Position numbers and translations under genes: made by a program | Assembly: GCA_013115135.1 (NCBI GenBank) | Contig: JABANP010000070.1 | Coordinates: forward strand, 1-64,000 | Direction of reading: 5' to 3' | Length of the DNA stretch: 64,000 bases | Source of the DNA: Perkinsus olseni | Lineage: Eukaryota; Perkinsozoa; Perkinsida; Perkinsidae | Shown: positions 1 through 12,139 of the stretch, in pieces | How positions within the stretch are numbered: position 1 is the stretch's first letter | Layout of the letters: every line of letters starts with the position of its first letter | The notes under the pieces: model-generated | The model's database searches: none | Seen by the model: the letters and a program-made list of their open reading frames with translations, nothing else | Told to the model about the DNA's origin: nothing

Positions 1-2340
1 GGTTGAATACCTTGACTAGAGGTGAAGAGATCGAGCTACGCATGTGAACTTTCTTCCCAGACATTGGTAGCACACGCTTTCAATCGTGCAATCGTCGGAC
101 TAGGGAAATCTTTCTACTTCTGTCGTTCGCCCATTGTAATTTACGCTCCATTGTTGGGCACACAAGTAACATGATGTTAGTGTCGACTCCACACTGAGTA
201 TCGGCGGAATGCGGCTTCGGCTTCGGCTTCGGCAACTATCTCTGCTGTACCGTGCTCGAAGTTCATAATTATATTCTCTTCGATCCCGCGGTGAGTAAAG
301 TTTCATTCACCCGGAATCCGGGTTCCGGACGTAAACTACATAGAAGTTCAAAGCGGTAAGTGCATGGGCGTATCATCAGTGTCATCTCTCATCCGGAAAC
401 AGCTGTCCAGACTGGGAGTTTGGTAGGGCATCTTCGAGGGACAGGTTGGTTGCCGAAAGAGAACAGTTCTTCGAGCCTACTGTTGCAGTGCAACAGTTGC
501 ACTACTGAAGCTTGGTAGTAGTACCTCAGATGCAAGTCCATGTGATGCATGTTTGGACAGGAGGTCTGAGATATCGTAGCACAATTCCCGCTGAGTGAAG
601 GGTAGCAGGATTTTCAGGCACTATCAGGTCGGCGGCCCTGGGCCGCCCGGGAGAGGAGGATATCTGAATTCGGGTGGAACTGGTAATACTTTCATGGCGA
701 TCCAAATGCGGCCGTGTGGCTGACGGCCACGCTGACGACCACCGCCAGCGTAGCATATGTTACGCAGTGTAATTTACACTCTGCCGGAGGCTCCGACTCG
801 GAGCTGTTATATCGGATGGCAAAAATGGCAGTTTACAACCGGTAGAATCGTCCTGCTACAAGCTCACGTGGAATCACACACGTCTCCGGCCAGTCTGAAT
901 CGTGTGAATTACGTCTACTAGGCTCCGAGCTTCAAGCTCGGGAGTTGCAATGGTTGAACGCAAGAAAAGGCCTGAGGATACTTCGGGTGGAATTTCACTA
1001 CATATGGTGATCGGCCGAACTCGTTAAGTGCTAGCTTAGCATACTCCCTCTGATTGGTAAGCTCTAATAGAGAGATTTTGTAGGATCTGCAGATATTATT
1101 GCAGAGGACTTAAGAGCGACGAACCTCTCGGAAAGCCAATGCCCAGGATAGAAGTTTGTGGGAGAGGAGAATTAATGCCCTGAGAGGCAAGTGAGAAAAA
1201 AACGCAGCCCAGTGCTGGTCTCCTGTGCTGAGCTGCTCGACCTGAGTACCCCCGACCTTACAAACAGCCAACTCCCCTGCTGAAAGCAGTTGGTTCTCTC
1301 GCCTGGCCGATAACGGCCCAGAGCGAGAGAGAGAGGGACAGATCGCTAAGAAGCAAGGTATAGCGCTGTTGCGACATCTGATAGGAGGTCTATGCGGGCC
1401 CTCAGAAGAAAGCCCGCCCAACGGGCGGGCTACCTACCGTCTACATGCACAAGGTAAGATCGCCCATCACTCCATTGGATGCGCATAAGCTGCTCCATGA
1501 GGTCTTCCGATGTGGCTCCTCCAAGCGGTTTGGACTTCCTCCACCACTTCCTCGGACTACGGAGTATTTTTACACTCGCTCAGCCTGATTCGTCTCCAAC
1601 GCATTTCATTTTTTTATTCATTGGACCCTGGTGTTTATCTATGATAGATAATCTATCTCTCTTTTTGAGTGCTATTTTTGCGGCCTCCGATACCAATCTC
1701 CTTCTAATGAAATCACGACTTGTGCTACACTCTCGTGAGTCTCGTGTACGGAGAACCCGACGCATATGATATAAGTTGTATATATGCCTTATTGGCCAAA
1801 TCCGATGATGATGATGATGTGGCAATCCGACCGATTGCGGCAATTTTTATCGATACCTAAACCCTTCGCTTCCTCCAGTTATTTCAGGAAAGCCGGCGAG
1901 TATGTCTTACACCTCTCGATTTTTGATCCAGTTATTCTGCCTTCAAGTACTACAATCTTCTACATACCTCCTACTACAGCAGATGTACCAATCATTCTCC
2001 TCACCTCATCATTTCTCTCGCAGCCTTTTACTACACGTGCTACCATTGCCCCCTGCTACTACTCTACTCTAAATGCTCGCCTTCAAAAAGACGAAAGTTG
2101 ACTGTCGAATCTATAATATAGTCATTCCCAGATCTCTTTTTTTCATCGACACCAACATTCATCCCCCAACTGGAGATTCAGTTGGAGACTCCGATCTCCA
2201 TCTCTATGTACCCGTTTCTTCATACGCACTATCAACATCTGAAACCTATCCTCGCTACTCTGTAACGACCCTTGTGCTAACCTAACTTCTATCAAATACT
2301 CAACTACCTAGGACGTACATTACTTTTTGATTCTCTTACA
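1..2340. other. No confident gene
   Basis: Short open frames exist on both strands, but none shows a recognisable domain, a consistent exon phase or a conserved motif. A minus-strand frame at 100-306 contains a short Arg/Ser alternation and is probably chance. A GA-rich low-complexity run lies near 1320-1345. I see no repeated intron families here, in contrast to the array that starts near 3 kb. Confidence 0.5.
1411..1431. repeat. Perfect GC-rich hairpin
   Basis: AGCCCGCCC and GGGCGGGCT pair perfectly around a 3-base AAC loop (9 bp stem). It lies in sequence without a recognised gene. No T-run follows, so it does not resemble a pol III or bacterial-type terminator. Function unknown. Confidence 0.7.
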
Positions 2341-2559
2341 AGCTGCATATACTCCGAGCGTGAGCGAACCATAGAACACGTCCGAGATAACGCTAGATTG
2401 ATACTGTTTCCCCACTTGTGAGAAGTGCAGGTACAAGTGAGCTCCTAATGAATCCTAGCTGTTCCCCGAGCGCAGCGAGGGACGTGGTCCCTCTGACTAA
2501 GAGCTAGAGAACCCCGGAGCGGAGCGACGGGATCTGCTAGTACCAAAAACTAAAGAAAG

Positions 2560-2935
2560 CCGTAACCGTTTCAACTTGAAACTTTCAAGCCGTAGACGGT
2601 GAAAATCTAAGCGGCGAAAAACTAAGCGGATAAAATCTAAGCTGGAGAGGGTTAAAATCTAAGCTGGAGACGGTTAAAACCACGGGTGAAGGCTGTTACC
2701 CAAGGCAAAGCCGTAAGACAAGGCAAAGCTGTTATCCAGGTGTAAACAAAAAAACCGTCGATTGCAAGTGAAAGCCCCAACTCGGGTGAGAGCCGAAATC
2801 ACGGGTGAAGGCTGTTACCCAAGGCAAAGCCGTAACACAAGGCAAGGCCGCAGCACAAGGCAAAACGAGGAAGGAGGCGAAAATCTAAGCGAGGGGGCGA
2901 GCGAGAAACTTCTTTAGAAAATGGCAGCTTTCTTT
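2560..2935 (+). repeat. Irregular tandem motifs before the GT2 array
   Basis: The segment is made of interspersed short units: variants of AAATCTAAGCTGGA, of CAAGGCAAAGCCGT, and a longer unit beginning CACGGGTGAAGGCTGTTACC that occurs almost unchanged at about 2682-2718 and 2800-2836. Units are spaced irregularly, so this is a decayed satellite-like region rather than a clean tandem array. No protein is supported. Confidence 0.6.
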
Positions 2936-4040
2936 AGAAATATGGTTTTCCCCCATTGGGGCGTGATAATTTCGTGGCGCGCGAGAATTTTCTGACGCCC
3001 GTCGCGTCAACGTCGTCGTCACGTCTCAGGGCTCACAGTTGAGTGTTCGTCGCCGTCTCGAAGCCGGGGGGATATTTTTATCGGCCATTGCACTTTGATT
3101 CCGTTCAGTAGCTCGTACAAGCCTGGGAGGGCCGGTGGTGATGGTACGGCAATTTCGTGGCGTGCGGTAACTTCTTATCGAAGGATCAACGACATGAGCG
3201 TCTAGTTTTGGTGGAAGTCTGTCTGTGAGGACTTGACGAAGGTGCTCAGTCGAGTTTCTGAATTCCAGTGAATAGGGTAGTGAAGGCCTCAGAGGATATA
3301 GCAGCATTCTTCCGTCGTGGATTCTCGGCCAGGAGTTGTGGAAGGAGCGGTATGATGAGTAGTAGTTGTTGGTATTCACACATTATAAATTCAGCCCAGT
3401 AAATCGGGTATCGACTCCCCGCCGCTTTCGAGTGTCTCGGCGGACCGCCAGCCGTCCGCGACATCAACTGAGGACGATGGCTGCTCTCTCACGGCGCCAC
3501 CATCTTCCTCTTATCAGGAGCCACCGGAACCGGTTGGGAGTAGCAAAAGGAATGGTACTGTTATTTAGGGTGAAATTCCGACTGTGGTTTTAACTGTAAT
3601 ATGGTAATGGTAGTTTTCTTTCCGCGTTCGACGCCGTGCCAGAGAAAATAAATCCCCATTTTCGCGCTTTCATCTTTTACCAATCAACCGGGCATTTAGT
3701 TTTACTAGTAGTAAATTACTACGTGCGGAATAATTCCGTAAAATCATGATTTTGTGGGAGGGCAGTTCTATGCTCGCATCCTGGACGGTACGGTTTTAGA
3801 GTGCTTTCGGTAGGCCCAGGTTCAAATCGCATTGAAGGCAATTTCTATTAGATTTTCTTTCGCACGCTGAGTATACTCTGGAAAGCTGCAACCTGCTTAG
3901 GGTTTAGCGATGAGAATCTTCAACCTCTTTTGTATCAAGCCAGCATGTAGTTAAGATTAGCCGAGAGCCCGGTAGCTCATCTTCTTCTCAGGCGTGAAGC
4001 AACAAGCTCGTCCACCTCTTCCTCGATCTCACAACGCCGC

Positions 4041-4244
4041 TACTACATTACCGACTATGAGTCGGCGATGAGGAATGCTCTGGTGACTATGTGGGAGATC
4101 GAGGAGGAGATGCTGAAGGGTTGCTTGTGGCACCTATGCCGGTGTTGGATTCGTAAGATGCAGGAGGAGATGGCCGCTGAATATCGCGCTCCGTGTAAGG
4201 ATTGTGCTACGACACATTCTCTGTCTCCCGCTAAGCTGTGCTAG
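4041..4244 (+). mobile_element. MULE-type transposase fragment
   Basis: An open frame of 67 codons ends in TAG at 4242-4244. It begins exactly where homology to copy B breaks off. It carries TDYESAMRNAL followed about 20 residues later by GCLWHLCRCWIRKM, the spacing of a catalytic Asp region and the C..H motif in Mutator-like transposases. No start codon or N-terminal domain precedes it, so it is a fragment. It sits inside a former coding exon of glycosyltransferase copy A. Confidence 0.5.
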
Positions 4245-4424
4245 ATTCCATTGCATACTATAGCATAGTTGAGATAACAAGTATATGTCATCCCTCAAGT
4301 TGAGTGGATTGCGTTAACGGGTTACATCCGAACCATCTTAGAACCAACAAGGGAAAGTGGCTACATCGCGTGTGTGGAATCGCGTGCTTACCGGTGGCGA
4401 GCAGAGCTCTGCAAAAGTCGGTCT

Positions 4425-4508
4425 CGGGACCCGAGTTGAAAGCCCGACCCATCAATATGGCGGCCCGAGCCTGAGTCACTTCGGGCTGCGGGTCCCGTTC
4501 GGGTCCCG
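4425..4508. repeat. Inverted repeat flanking a hAT-like gene
   Basis: CGGGACCCGA at 4425-4434 and its reverse complement TCGGGTCCCG at 4499-4508 face each other, with related CCCGA/TCGGG words between them. The position just upstream of a hAT-type transposase frame suggests a subterminal or terminal element end. A matching repeat downstream of the gene was not found by eye. Confidence 0.45.
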
Positions 4509-4538
4509 AAGTGCGCTGCACCAAGTGAGTGTTTTTCG

Positions 4539-4563
4539 GTAGCGCGCGCCGAAGGCGCGCTAC
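4539..4563. repeat. GC-rich hairpin upstream of hAT frame
   Basis: GTAGCGCGC and GCGCGCTAC form a 9 bp perfect stem with a 7-base loop. It is one of several strong hairpins confined to the transposon-derived insert. Confidence 0.6.
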
Positions 4564-4645
4564 TTTATCAATTTGTTGGAGCTCGTTATTTTTCTTACCC
4601 AAGAATTCTAGTGCCCGCTCAGACGTCTGGTCGACAACGGCCTTC

Positions 4646-5362
4646 ATGAAGATCCGCGTGAAAGATTCTCGTGTCGTTTGCAAGGACTTTGCTGTGTGCA
4701 GCTTATGCCGCACCATCTTCAAGTGCAAGAAGGGTAACACTAGTACCCTCACCCGTCATCTTAAAGCGTGCTCGGGGAAACGAAAGGATACTCCGTCTGT
4801 ATTGCATTATATTAAAGATCCGACTCCATTGGCCGGGGACCAACGGGGTCGTCTTCTCGAGGCGTGTGTGGACCTTATAGTCGCGCAAGCTCTGCCCTTG
4901 ACAGTGACCGAATCTGTGGCCTTCCGCAAGCTTATACAGTTGGCGACGGACCTCGGCGCTCGCAACGGGAGGCCATTTGACGCAGATCGCTCCCTTCCGA
5001 GTGCGAAGGCGGTGTCAACCGCGGTGAAGGAGAGGTACTCAAAAGTTAAGGAGGAAGTAAAAAGCCGCTTGAAACGCCAAAACCGACCGCTGCAGGTGAG
5101 GATTTCATCCTGGGGTTCATTTCATGTGAGCTATCGAGTACAGAACAGCTCTTTTCAGATGCAGTTTGACGCATGGAAAACGTATCATAAAGGCGAGGAA
5201 GTTCTCGCCACGACGGTGGTCCTCGAGAAGGATGAAAATGAAGGCGCTGAGCCGGTCCTGATAGCACTGAGGAAGCTGGAATCGGGGCAGGGCGAAGACA
5301 TAGCTGACACTTTGCAGACGGTAGTACAATTCTGTGAAAGACTACTTGATGTGTACCCGTAG
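4646..5362 (+). CDS. hAT-family transposase N-terminal region (partial)
   Basis: The frame is open from 4529, with the first good ATG at 4646. Residues about 15-45 hold a BED-type zinc finger (CSLC...HLKAC spacing). Next comes a helical segment (LPLTVTESVAFRKLIQ) typical of the hAT DNA-binding/dimerisation region, then an RNase-H-like start with MQFDAWKTY. A 63-base in-frame intron is plausible at 5096-5158 (GTGAGG...TTTTCAG); removing it joins the helical part directly to MQFDAWKT. The frame stops at 5362, well before the insertion domain, second Asp, Glu and C-terminal dimerisation region, so the protein is truncated (about 240 residues versus 600 or more usual). It lies within the insert that disrupts glycosyltransferase copy A. 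Confidence 0.65.
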   Translation: MKIRVKDSRVVCKDFAVCSLCRTIFKCKKGNTSTLTRHLKACSGKRKDTPSVLHYIKDPTPLAGDQRGRLLEACVDLIVAQALPLTVTESVAFRKLIQLATDLGARNGRPFDADRSLPSAKAVSTAVKERYSKVKEEVKSRLKRQNRPLQVRISSWGSFHVSYRVQNSSFQMQFDAWKTYHKGEEVLATTVVLEKDENEGAEPVLIALRKLESGQGEDIADTLQTVVQFCERLLDVYP

Positions 5363-5378
5363 TGTAGACGGATGAGCT

Positions 5379-5405
5379 CCCTAAACCGCCGCTTGCGGTT
5401 TAGGG
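5379..5405. repeat. CCCTAAA/TTTAGGG hairpin
   Basis: CCCTAAACCGC and GCGGTTTAGGG form a perfect 11 bp stem around a 5-base loop, 16 bases after the stop of the hAT-like frame. The arms contain the heptamer also used as a telomere repeat in plants and many alveolates, but only one copy is present, so a telomeric origin is not implied. Confidence 0.7.
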
Positions 5406-5407
5406 AC

Positions 5408-5640
5408 ATAGTGCACCTTCTACCGGCAATATGAGGACTTCGGCTATGCCTACCACCACAACTGCCGACCATCGTCATAGTGCACCTTCTACCGGCAATA
5501 TGAGGACTCCGGCTATGCCTACCACCACAACTGCCGACCATCGTCATAGTGCATCTTCTACCGGCAATATGAGGACTCCGGCTATGCCTACCACCACAAC
5601 TGCCGACCATCGTCATAGTGTATCTTCTACTAGCAATGAG
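5408..5640 (+). repeat. 69-bp minisatellite, about 3.3 copies
   Basis: Three nearly identical 69-base units, each starting ATAGTGCACCTTCTACCGGC, are followed by a partial unit. One plus-strand frame (open to 5874) reads the units as a 23-residue repeat rich in Thr, His and Pro, which fits a repeat-bearing exon, but no start codon or splice link to the hAT frame is convincing. Confidence 0.85.
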
Positions 5641-6423
5641 TGTTGCAACGCAGCCGGTGATAACGAAGACTTGGGAACAGATCCAGTGCTGAGGTCAGTA
5701 TGTATCTTCGCCCCGGTGGCCCAAGTGCATTTTCAGATTCATAAGCCACTTGAATTCGTACGAGCTCGATGTTTTGCTAGATCGCAACTCTACCATGGAG
5801 TCGTTGAGAAGCATCGGAGATGGAGCAAGCGTCAACGGTACCTGAATACTGGTAGACTGCCGTCGGTAGCGTAACTACTGTAGAAGCGTTACCGATAATG
5901 CCTATGTATATAGTTACTTCGCACACACTCTCGTGAACTCCCTGCGATCTACGCAGTTCCAATGACCTATTTTCTCCCGACTTCAACGAAACATATCTCC
6001 CTTCTTCCAAACTTCATCACAGGCGTCCGCCGGACGCCGCTACTCCTACTACTCAATCTACTCCTCTTCCTCCAGTCTGCCGCTTTATCTTAACAACTAT
6101 TCAAACGCATTTCACGCATCTAACGCCATCACGTTTCGTGATGGAACCCGCATCTTCCTATTTGTTTGATGTAAATGCCCTTATGTAGAGCAGCTCTACT
6201 AGAGCTCGTATCATGGGCAGTGAAACAACTGCAACTGCTAGAATGAGAATCGTTATTGACAATCCTTCTTCGGTTGATAGTATCAACTCGATATCGCAGT
6301 GCGCAAATGCCCTTCCGTGGCTTTGTAGATTCACCAACAAAGGCAACAAAGGCTCGCAACATTAAAATCTTGCGCACTTGAAACATCTTGCTAGTATGGC
6401 AGTTAGTTCCACAAAGAGCTTAT

Positions 6424-6455
6424 CAATTCAATTCAATTCAATTCAAACTTTATTG
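6424..6455 (-). mobile_element. Retroposon-like 3' tail (TTGAA repeats)
   Basis: On the minus strand the sequence reads CAATAAAGTTTGAATTGAAT followed by further GAATT units, i.e. a polyadenylation-like AATAAA next to a pentamer repeat tail. Such tails are usual at 3' ends of some non-LTR retrotransposons. Minus-strand open frames at 6433-6983 lie just upstream, but I cannot assign a reverse transcriptase motif, so only the tail is called. Confidence 0.35.
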
Positions 6456-9400
6456 CCTGGGCATTACAAGCTCGAAGCTTATCGCCCATCACACGACCCG
6501 CGCAAGCGGATCCCGATATGGTTAGACCCAACCATAGAGCCTTGAAACAACAGAGGTTAATGAATCTCTCATCATCAGCTCGGAGGCTCTTGAGAGGAAC
6601 TTCGTCACAACTACGTCGTGCAGCCAGGGAAGGCGAGGAGGGAGGCATGCCACACTGGGCAGCCTATTAGGCATGAGGGAGAAAGAAGGTGAAAAGAGGA
6701 TTAAGTAGTCCCAGGACCAACAACTGCGATTGCGGAAACCCAGATGATTAGATGGTGAAAATTTGTGTAGAAAGGGAGGGCCCAACCAATACCGAGTCAC
6801 CAGCAAGGGGGACGTATGGGTATGGCAGGTTCGATCTCTACTTCGTACCGGGAAAACCCCGGCCACCCTCACGCGACGTTGACGCGTAGAGACCTGTGAG
6901 GGAAAGAGCTTATCTAGTGATGCCTGATTCGATTTAGTGACGGGGTGATCCGCAGCCTCCATGGACATGCGCGATTCATGCAAATTGCATAAAGGCGAGC
7001 GAGATATGAACCGTAAGGCGAACGAGAGACAGAGACATCACAACAACGATATACCGCCTTCGAAAGGTCATAAAAAGGGAGGGGAATTTCGTGGCGCGCG
7101 GTCATGAGATGTTTGTGGATTGCGAATCGCAATTTGCGATGACTACCTTGAGTTGATGAACGCACATTTTTGAAGAGAAAGGCGATTTCGAGGTGCGTCG
7201 GAGGAAATGAAAAAAATTTGGAAACAGAGGTCAATCTCATTCGTATGCCTGCTGGGTGAAGTCAGCACGGCGGTAGCTCGCATTAGCTCACCGTGATTAT
7301 TGATCGCTAACAGTAGTTGTGAAGCGCCGAATATGTACGACGAATCTTTGAAAATTAATCATGTTGAACCACGTTTTTTGGTATGGTTCACGTTTCCAGA
7401 GCGATTTAGAATTCAGCTCTTGCCGTTTCCCGCGAACTCCAACTGGTTTTATCCACGAATGGGAAGCATCTTCTTTTTTTCCTGCTCGTCTTTGCAGCAT
7501 TTGAGTCACTATGAAGCAGCAGCGCCGTGCGAGTTGGGGCCATATCAAGTTTTATACCGCTGGTGGAGTGTCTCTGATGAATTACTCAGATGCAGATATG
7601 CATCGGGACGAGCGAAATTAGAATTACAATCATCATTTAAGAGAAAATTGGAGAATTTTCCGGCGAGTATTTTCACGTCATTAGTTATCTTTTTCGTCGT
7701 TTGGAATTTATTTTCGGAAGGTGAGAGGAAGCAGATGACAGTTGACGAAGGGCTCGGCTCCGTGGATACTGACAGAATCGATAATTTGCTTTTCTTTTTG
7801 TTTTTTTAATTTGTACTTTTGCAACTGGTGTCTCGGAAAGGGAGGAATGTCCGGGCGCGCGGTCATTCGGACGGACTATTGAATGTCGTTGATTTCGTAC
7901 GCGGGTGAGAAATACAGTTCATTCAGTTGATCGATTTATGATATCATCGGAGCATCATTTCAATGGCCACGGAAACGTTCCACACATTGGAGTGGATCCG
8001 CGTAAAATGGGGGAAAGTTGGTATAGCTTTATTTTTTCTTCTTATGGGGAGAACGATTTTTTCCAGGAAATTTGCTTTTGGTTGAGAATTTCTTTTTTGG
8101 TTTCGAGGCAACCCTGGTTTCTGAGAAGAAAATATTTTTTAGAAATTTTCGTTCATCGCGCTTTCGAGCGCTAACAGAAAACTCATAGCCGTTAAGGTCT
8201 TCCACGAGATTATCGTTCTGGCTGAAAATCGCATTCACGTTCTACTCGGCAAAGCTGCGGCTGTGATCATTGAAAATCTGAAATTTCGTTTTCCCGCAGG
8301 TTTTTTCTTCTTGTGGGTGGGAGTTTCAAATCCAACGCCGACAACCGGCGCAACGAGACTAGCCCTGATGCACATTTTTACGGGCGATTAGTTGAGTTGG
8401 TCGAGCTGACTTTCTTGTGAAGTGTGTGATGGAAACTCAGCTATTTCGAGCGGACCGAAATTTCGTTGCGGGGTGGAAAATCGTGGTGGTTGGGTGATTG
8501 GAATCAATTAGGGAAAAGCCTCTCTGAAGAGCTTGAGAATTTGCGAATTTTTTTGGGAGAGAAATCTGTTTATTTTATCCCCTTTCCCGACGGTCGGGTG
8601 GAAATTTTTCTTGCCGTAATGTGGACGAGGATATATATTTGCTCAGGGATGTCACCGCTGGTGGCCCAGAGGAGCCACCGCGCACGCCTGCTGCTTCACC
8701 CGGCACCATCGCGCAGGAGCAGCACTGGGATGACGGGAAGTACTCGTAAAAGGTAGTGAAGGAGATTGGCGGGGGTTGGGTCGTTTTATTGGAAAAGTTA
8801 TTGGAGCAGAAAAGATTATTAAAATTGCTACGTTTTGTCTGATTAATTTGTGAAATTCCCTATGGAATTTTCAGACCGGGGCAGAAAAAACGAAATTTAT
8901 CGAAATTTAAAATTCCTGACTACGATCTCGCAAACTCGCAGGGCCGTCGACGCGAGAGGACAAGCTAGGCGGACAGATGGGCTAGAGTTTTCTGATAGTT
9001 TCTGACGCCGGAGGTCCCTGGTTCGAATCCCGGCTAGTGGAAGAAGATTTTTTCTCGCGGAATTTTCAGAACCGTTGTGTCGTTGACTGACCCTCTTCAT
9101 AATCTGCGGCAAATCCCTGGGGGAGATGAAGAGAGCCGAAAGGAGTATCTCACGAAAGCGGAAGAGGTAGAAAAATGCTTCAACCAAGAATTGAACTCGG
9201 GGTCTTTGGGTTAGGAGCATGATAGAAAGTTCGAGGAAGAGCATACTGCGGAGAAGTCCCTGAAGCCGAAACCGAAAGCCTGGCCGATCGCGTCATTTTT
9301 GGTTTTTCGGATTCCGGGCGCGGCGATTTATCTCATTGTTTGTGCAGCGCTCGCGGCTACGATATACACGTGGTCGTTGGCATGGATCAAGTCAGGAGGT

Positions 9401-10027
9401 GAGCGGAGCGAAGCGATTATTATTTGGCATTTATGGGATCTCTGTGAGTGCCGAACTGTGAGTGGAAAATTGCGCCCCGAAATTTTGAGAAAAAAATTGT
9501 ACCGCGTGATACAAATTTACTGGGCCAGGTCCTCCGAGGGCTGAAAAAACGGGAATTTGTGTCGTTGTTCAGAAACGTACCCACTTTTCGAGTGCCCGAG
9601 CGCTTCGGTCGTCCCGCATGATGTTAATGTTGATGGTACGTTTTGTCAACTCACATTCTCCTTCGATAATATCACCAACTATAGAGCGGCAGCGGTGGGC
9701 TTCCAAAGTAAGGGATGGGGGTATCTTGCGCACAGCGAAGATTTTTGGCAATTTCAGAGGATAATGGTGCGGGTTCGACCTGCTGGATACCATCTCGATA
9801 TCAGTATGAAGATTGCGGTCCGGGACATCTCTGTTATGTGAGTATCTTGGAGTATCTTTGCGCACGCGGAAGATTTTTGCTCTGCTTGGTAGGTGCGGTG
9901 TCATGCGCCTGTCTCGTGTTGGCTCGCCCTTAATGGTCCGAACGGGCAACCCTCACCCAAACCGTTGACTGGGAATTCGACGTGTGCTAAAACGGTCAAG
10001 TGGGGAGCGGATGAGAATGACTATATC

Positions 10028-10076
10028 GTAAGCGGAAGGTCCCTGGTTCGATTCCCGGGATGGGTATTTTTGTCAG
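10028..10076 (+). other. Intron carrying tRNA T-arm (copy A)
   Basis: A 49-base GT-AG intron in a Cys-rich luminal exon of copy A consists almost wholly of a T-arm-like segment, CCCTGGTTCGATTCCCGGGA, then ATGGGTA, a five-T run and TGTCAG. The upstream exon also contains GGTCAAGTGGGGAGCG, which resembles an A-box, so the tRNA-like similarity may extend further 5'. Copy B has the same intron at 20767-20815. Confidence 0.75.
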
Positions 10077-10885
10077 GACCATGGCTGTACGCAGACGATT
10101 TATCTCCAGCAAGATCAACGCACCACGGTGCCTCAAACGGCGATAGCAGTCCAGCCGTGAGTCTGGATCATTCGGGATGAATTTTTTACGGGCGGAAAAA
10201 TTGCGGCTATTCGCGTTTTTACCGATTTTTTTCTGAAAAATGGGACCTGGAGATCCTTCTTCTTTGTTGTGGTCGTTCGTTTGTATCGGATGCAGCCACG
10301 GGATTCAACCGTCACGCGCCAGGAAATTATTTCGGGTCACGACAGATACTGTGATTTCACCAGCACGGTCTCGCCCGCTGACATCATCGGCATCAGAGGA
10401 CTCTTCCTGGGAGTTCTCGTGTTCTTACTGACGTATATTGGTAGGATTGAAGTTAGCGCGCGCCCAGGTGATCGATTTGCTTATCAGTGGCCGTGCTGAC
10501 GATTCGTACGGCGTTCAAACGGGTCATGACGACCCATGCGGCGGAACTGTCGATTTTGGAACCTCAGATGAACGACGTCAGAGAGGACATGCATTCAGTG
10601 GTGAGTTTAATAAAATGCCGGCGGTGGGATTCGAACCTGGGTGGGAATTTTCGCTGTTGTTTAGGTTGAAAGGCGTTGGTGTGGTTTACCTGTGGTTGCT
10701 GGGCCGCCTCATGATTTTATGGACCATAATGGACCGAAGTTTGAGACGGGGAGTTTGCTGGAATTGGTAGTACAACAGGTTCAATTGCTGATGGTCGGAG
10801 GTTCTATCCCGCGGTCTGTCGTATTTTAGAATACCGCGGCGAAACCTGGGAAGCCTCCTATGACCTCGGCTGACCATAAGAGGAG

Positions 10886-10942
10886 GTAATCGAAAGGTCC
10901 CGGGTTCGATACCAGGGAGGGGCAGCTTTTTTGTTCTTTTAG
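10886..10942 (+). other. Intron carrying tRNA T-arm (copy A)
   Basis: A 57-base intron, GTAATCGAAAGG then TCCCGGGTTCGATACCAGGG, a T-run and TTTTAG. Splicing it keeps phase 2 between a Lys/Pro-rich exon and a strongly basic exon before a membrane helix. The copy B counterpart is near 21626-21682. Confidence 0.7.
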
Positions 10943-11262
10943 ATTTGCCTCGGGGAGTTGGCGGTATCGTCTGAGGTTGATGGCGGGACTGAGAGCTCGA
11001 AAAAAGGCGATGGTAAGAGACGCCGAGATTTCGTGGCGCGCGGGAAAATCCTGATGGTGGGGGACGGGGTACAGCCCTTACTGGAATCCCACCGGAGAAA
11101 TTTACCCAATTTTTGGGAACGATTTTGTGGGTAATTTCTCCCCTGTTTGCAGGTTGCATCCCGTGTGCGGAACCAGACCGCCATAATGGGTATCAGCTAT
11201 CTTCTCCTCATCGTCTGCATAATGTGTCTGGTGCTGCTCGATCAACCCATGAATTATGTCGA

Positions 11263-11349
11263 GTAGGTCAAGCCTCTCCCCTGTTATGTGGAAGGTCCCT
11301 GGTTCGAATCCCAGGACTTCCTTTTTTCGTAACACGGACTTGTTTTCAG
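11263..11349 (+). other. Intron carrying tRNA T-arm plus T-run (copy A)
   Basis: An 87-base intron begins GTAGGTC and contains AGGTCCCTGGTTCGAATCCC, an acceptor-like ACTTCC and six Ts before TTTTCAG. It joins the membrane exon ending NYVE to the exon starting YSPRAFLDP in consistent phase. The T-run has the length of a pol III terminator. Confidence 0.72.
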
Positions 11350-11467
11350 ATATTCCCCTCGAGCATTCCTGGACCCGATCGTCCATCCCGACACCCGCAA
11401 CTCCGATCAAGGCGTCTACGCATGGCTGGACGTCCTGGCCTTCAGCGACTATATAATTGAGTTCTTC

Positions 11468-11531
11468 GTAGGGCTGCTTTTCCGCCCGGGTTCGATCCCG
11501 GGTTGGGCATTTTTATAATTTTTTTCGCCAG
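11468..11531 (+). other. Intron carrying perfect T-arm (copy A)
   Basis: A 64-base intron, GTAGGGCTGC then CCCGGGTTCGATCCCGGG, TTGGGCA and T-runs before CGCCAG. The T-stem is a perfect palindromic pair around TTCGATC, matching the canonical B-box. Confidence 0.75.
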
Positions 11532-12139
11532 GTCCTCGGATTTGGAATTGCCTCTTCGTTCTTTAAGAGACGGAAAGAGCGCCGATCTGCTGAAAAAGGT
11601 GAAAAAATTTGACCAGTCGAAAAATTTTCGAATTTTTTTCCCCGATTTTTCCTACCGCTGCCTGATTCTTCATCGCATTTTTGCAGGTTTGCACGATGCT
11701 CCCCATGAACTCAAACACAGCGTCTACTGGCATATCGCCGCCGGCAAGGGATGTCGAGGTGAATTTCGTGGCGCGTGACGCTCGAACCTCTTGTAATTTC
11801 GTGGCGCGCGACATGGTCTTTTTCAGCTCGGAGCGGAGTCGTCTGTTCATGAAGAAATCGTTAAGACTGGAAGTGACGCCATCTTCCCGGATAGTATGTG
11901 CGCTATTGTCCTGGTAAATCCTTAGCGGAGCGAAGCGTGTTTTATCATTTTTTCATTCTCAGTTACCGGGAAACGGCGCTTGTACGTGGAATGTCGATAG
12001 CCGTAGGAATCTAGTCCGGTGTCTGACGCGACTGCTCGACATCGGTTTGCCGGCCCGGCAAATCTTTGTAGTGGATTGTGGATCGGGGTTGACTCCGGTG
12101 GACGATACGTGGCGAGTGGTAAGTGGGTTATGGGGATAG

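Noticed and set aside
1..306. SR-protein-like minus-strand frame at 100-306
   Set aside because: Only four RS dipeptides from a short GGCTTC repeat and no RNA-binding domain nearby.
3026..3467. Minus-strand frames duplicated at 16.7-16.9 kb
   Set aside because: Their conservation is explained by the tandem duplication, and the plus-strand Ser/Pro-rich exon shows the better coding pattern (in-frame differences).
5379..5405. A telomere or internal telomeric array
   Set aside because: Only one heptamer per arm; there is no tandem TTTAGGG run.
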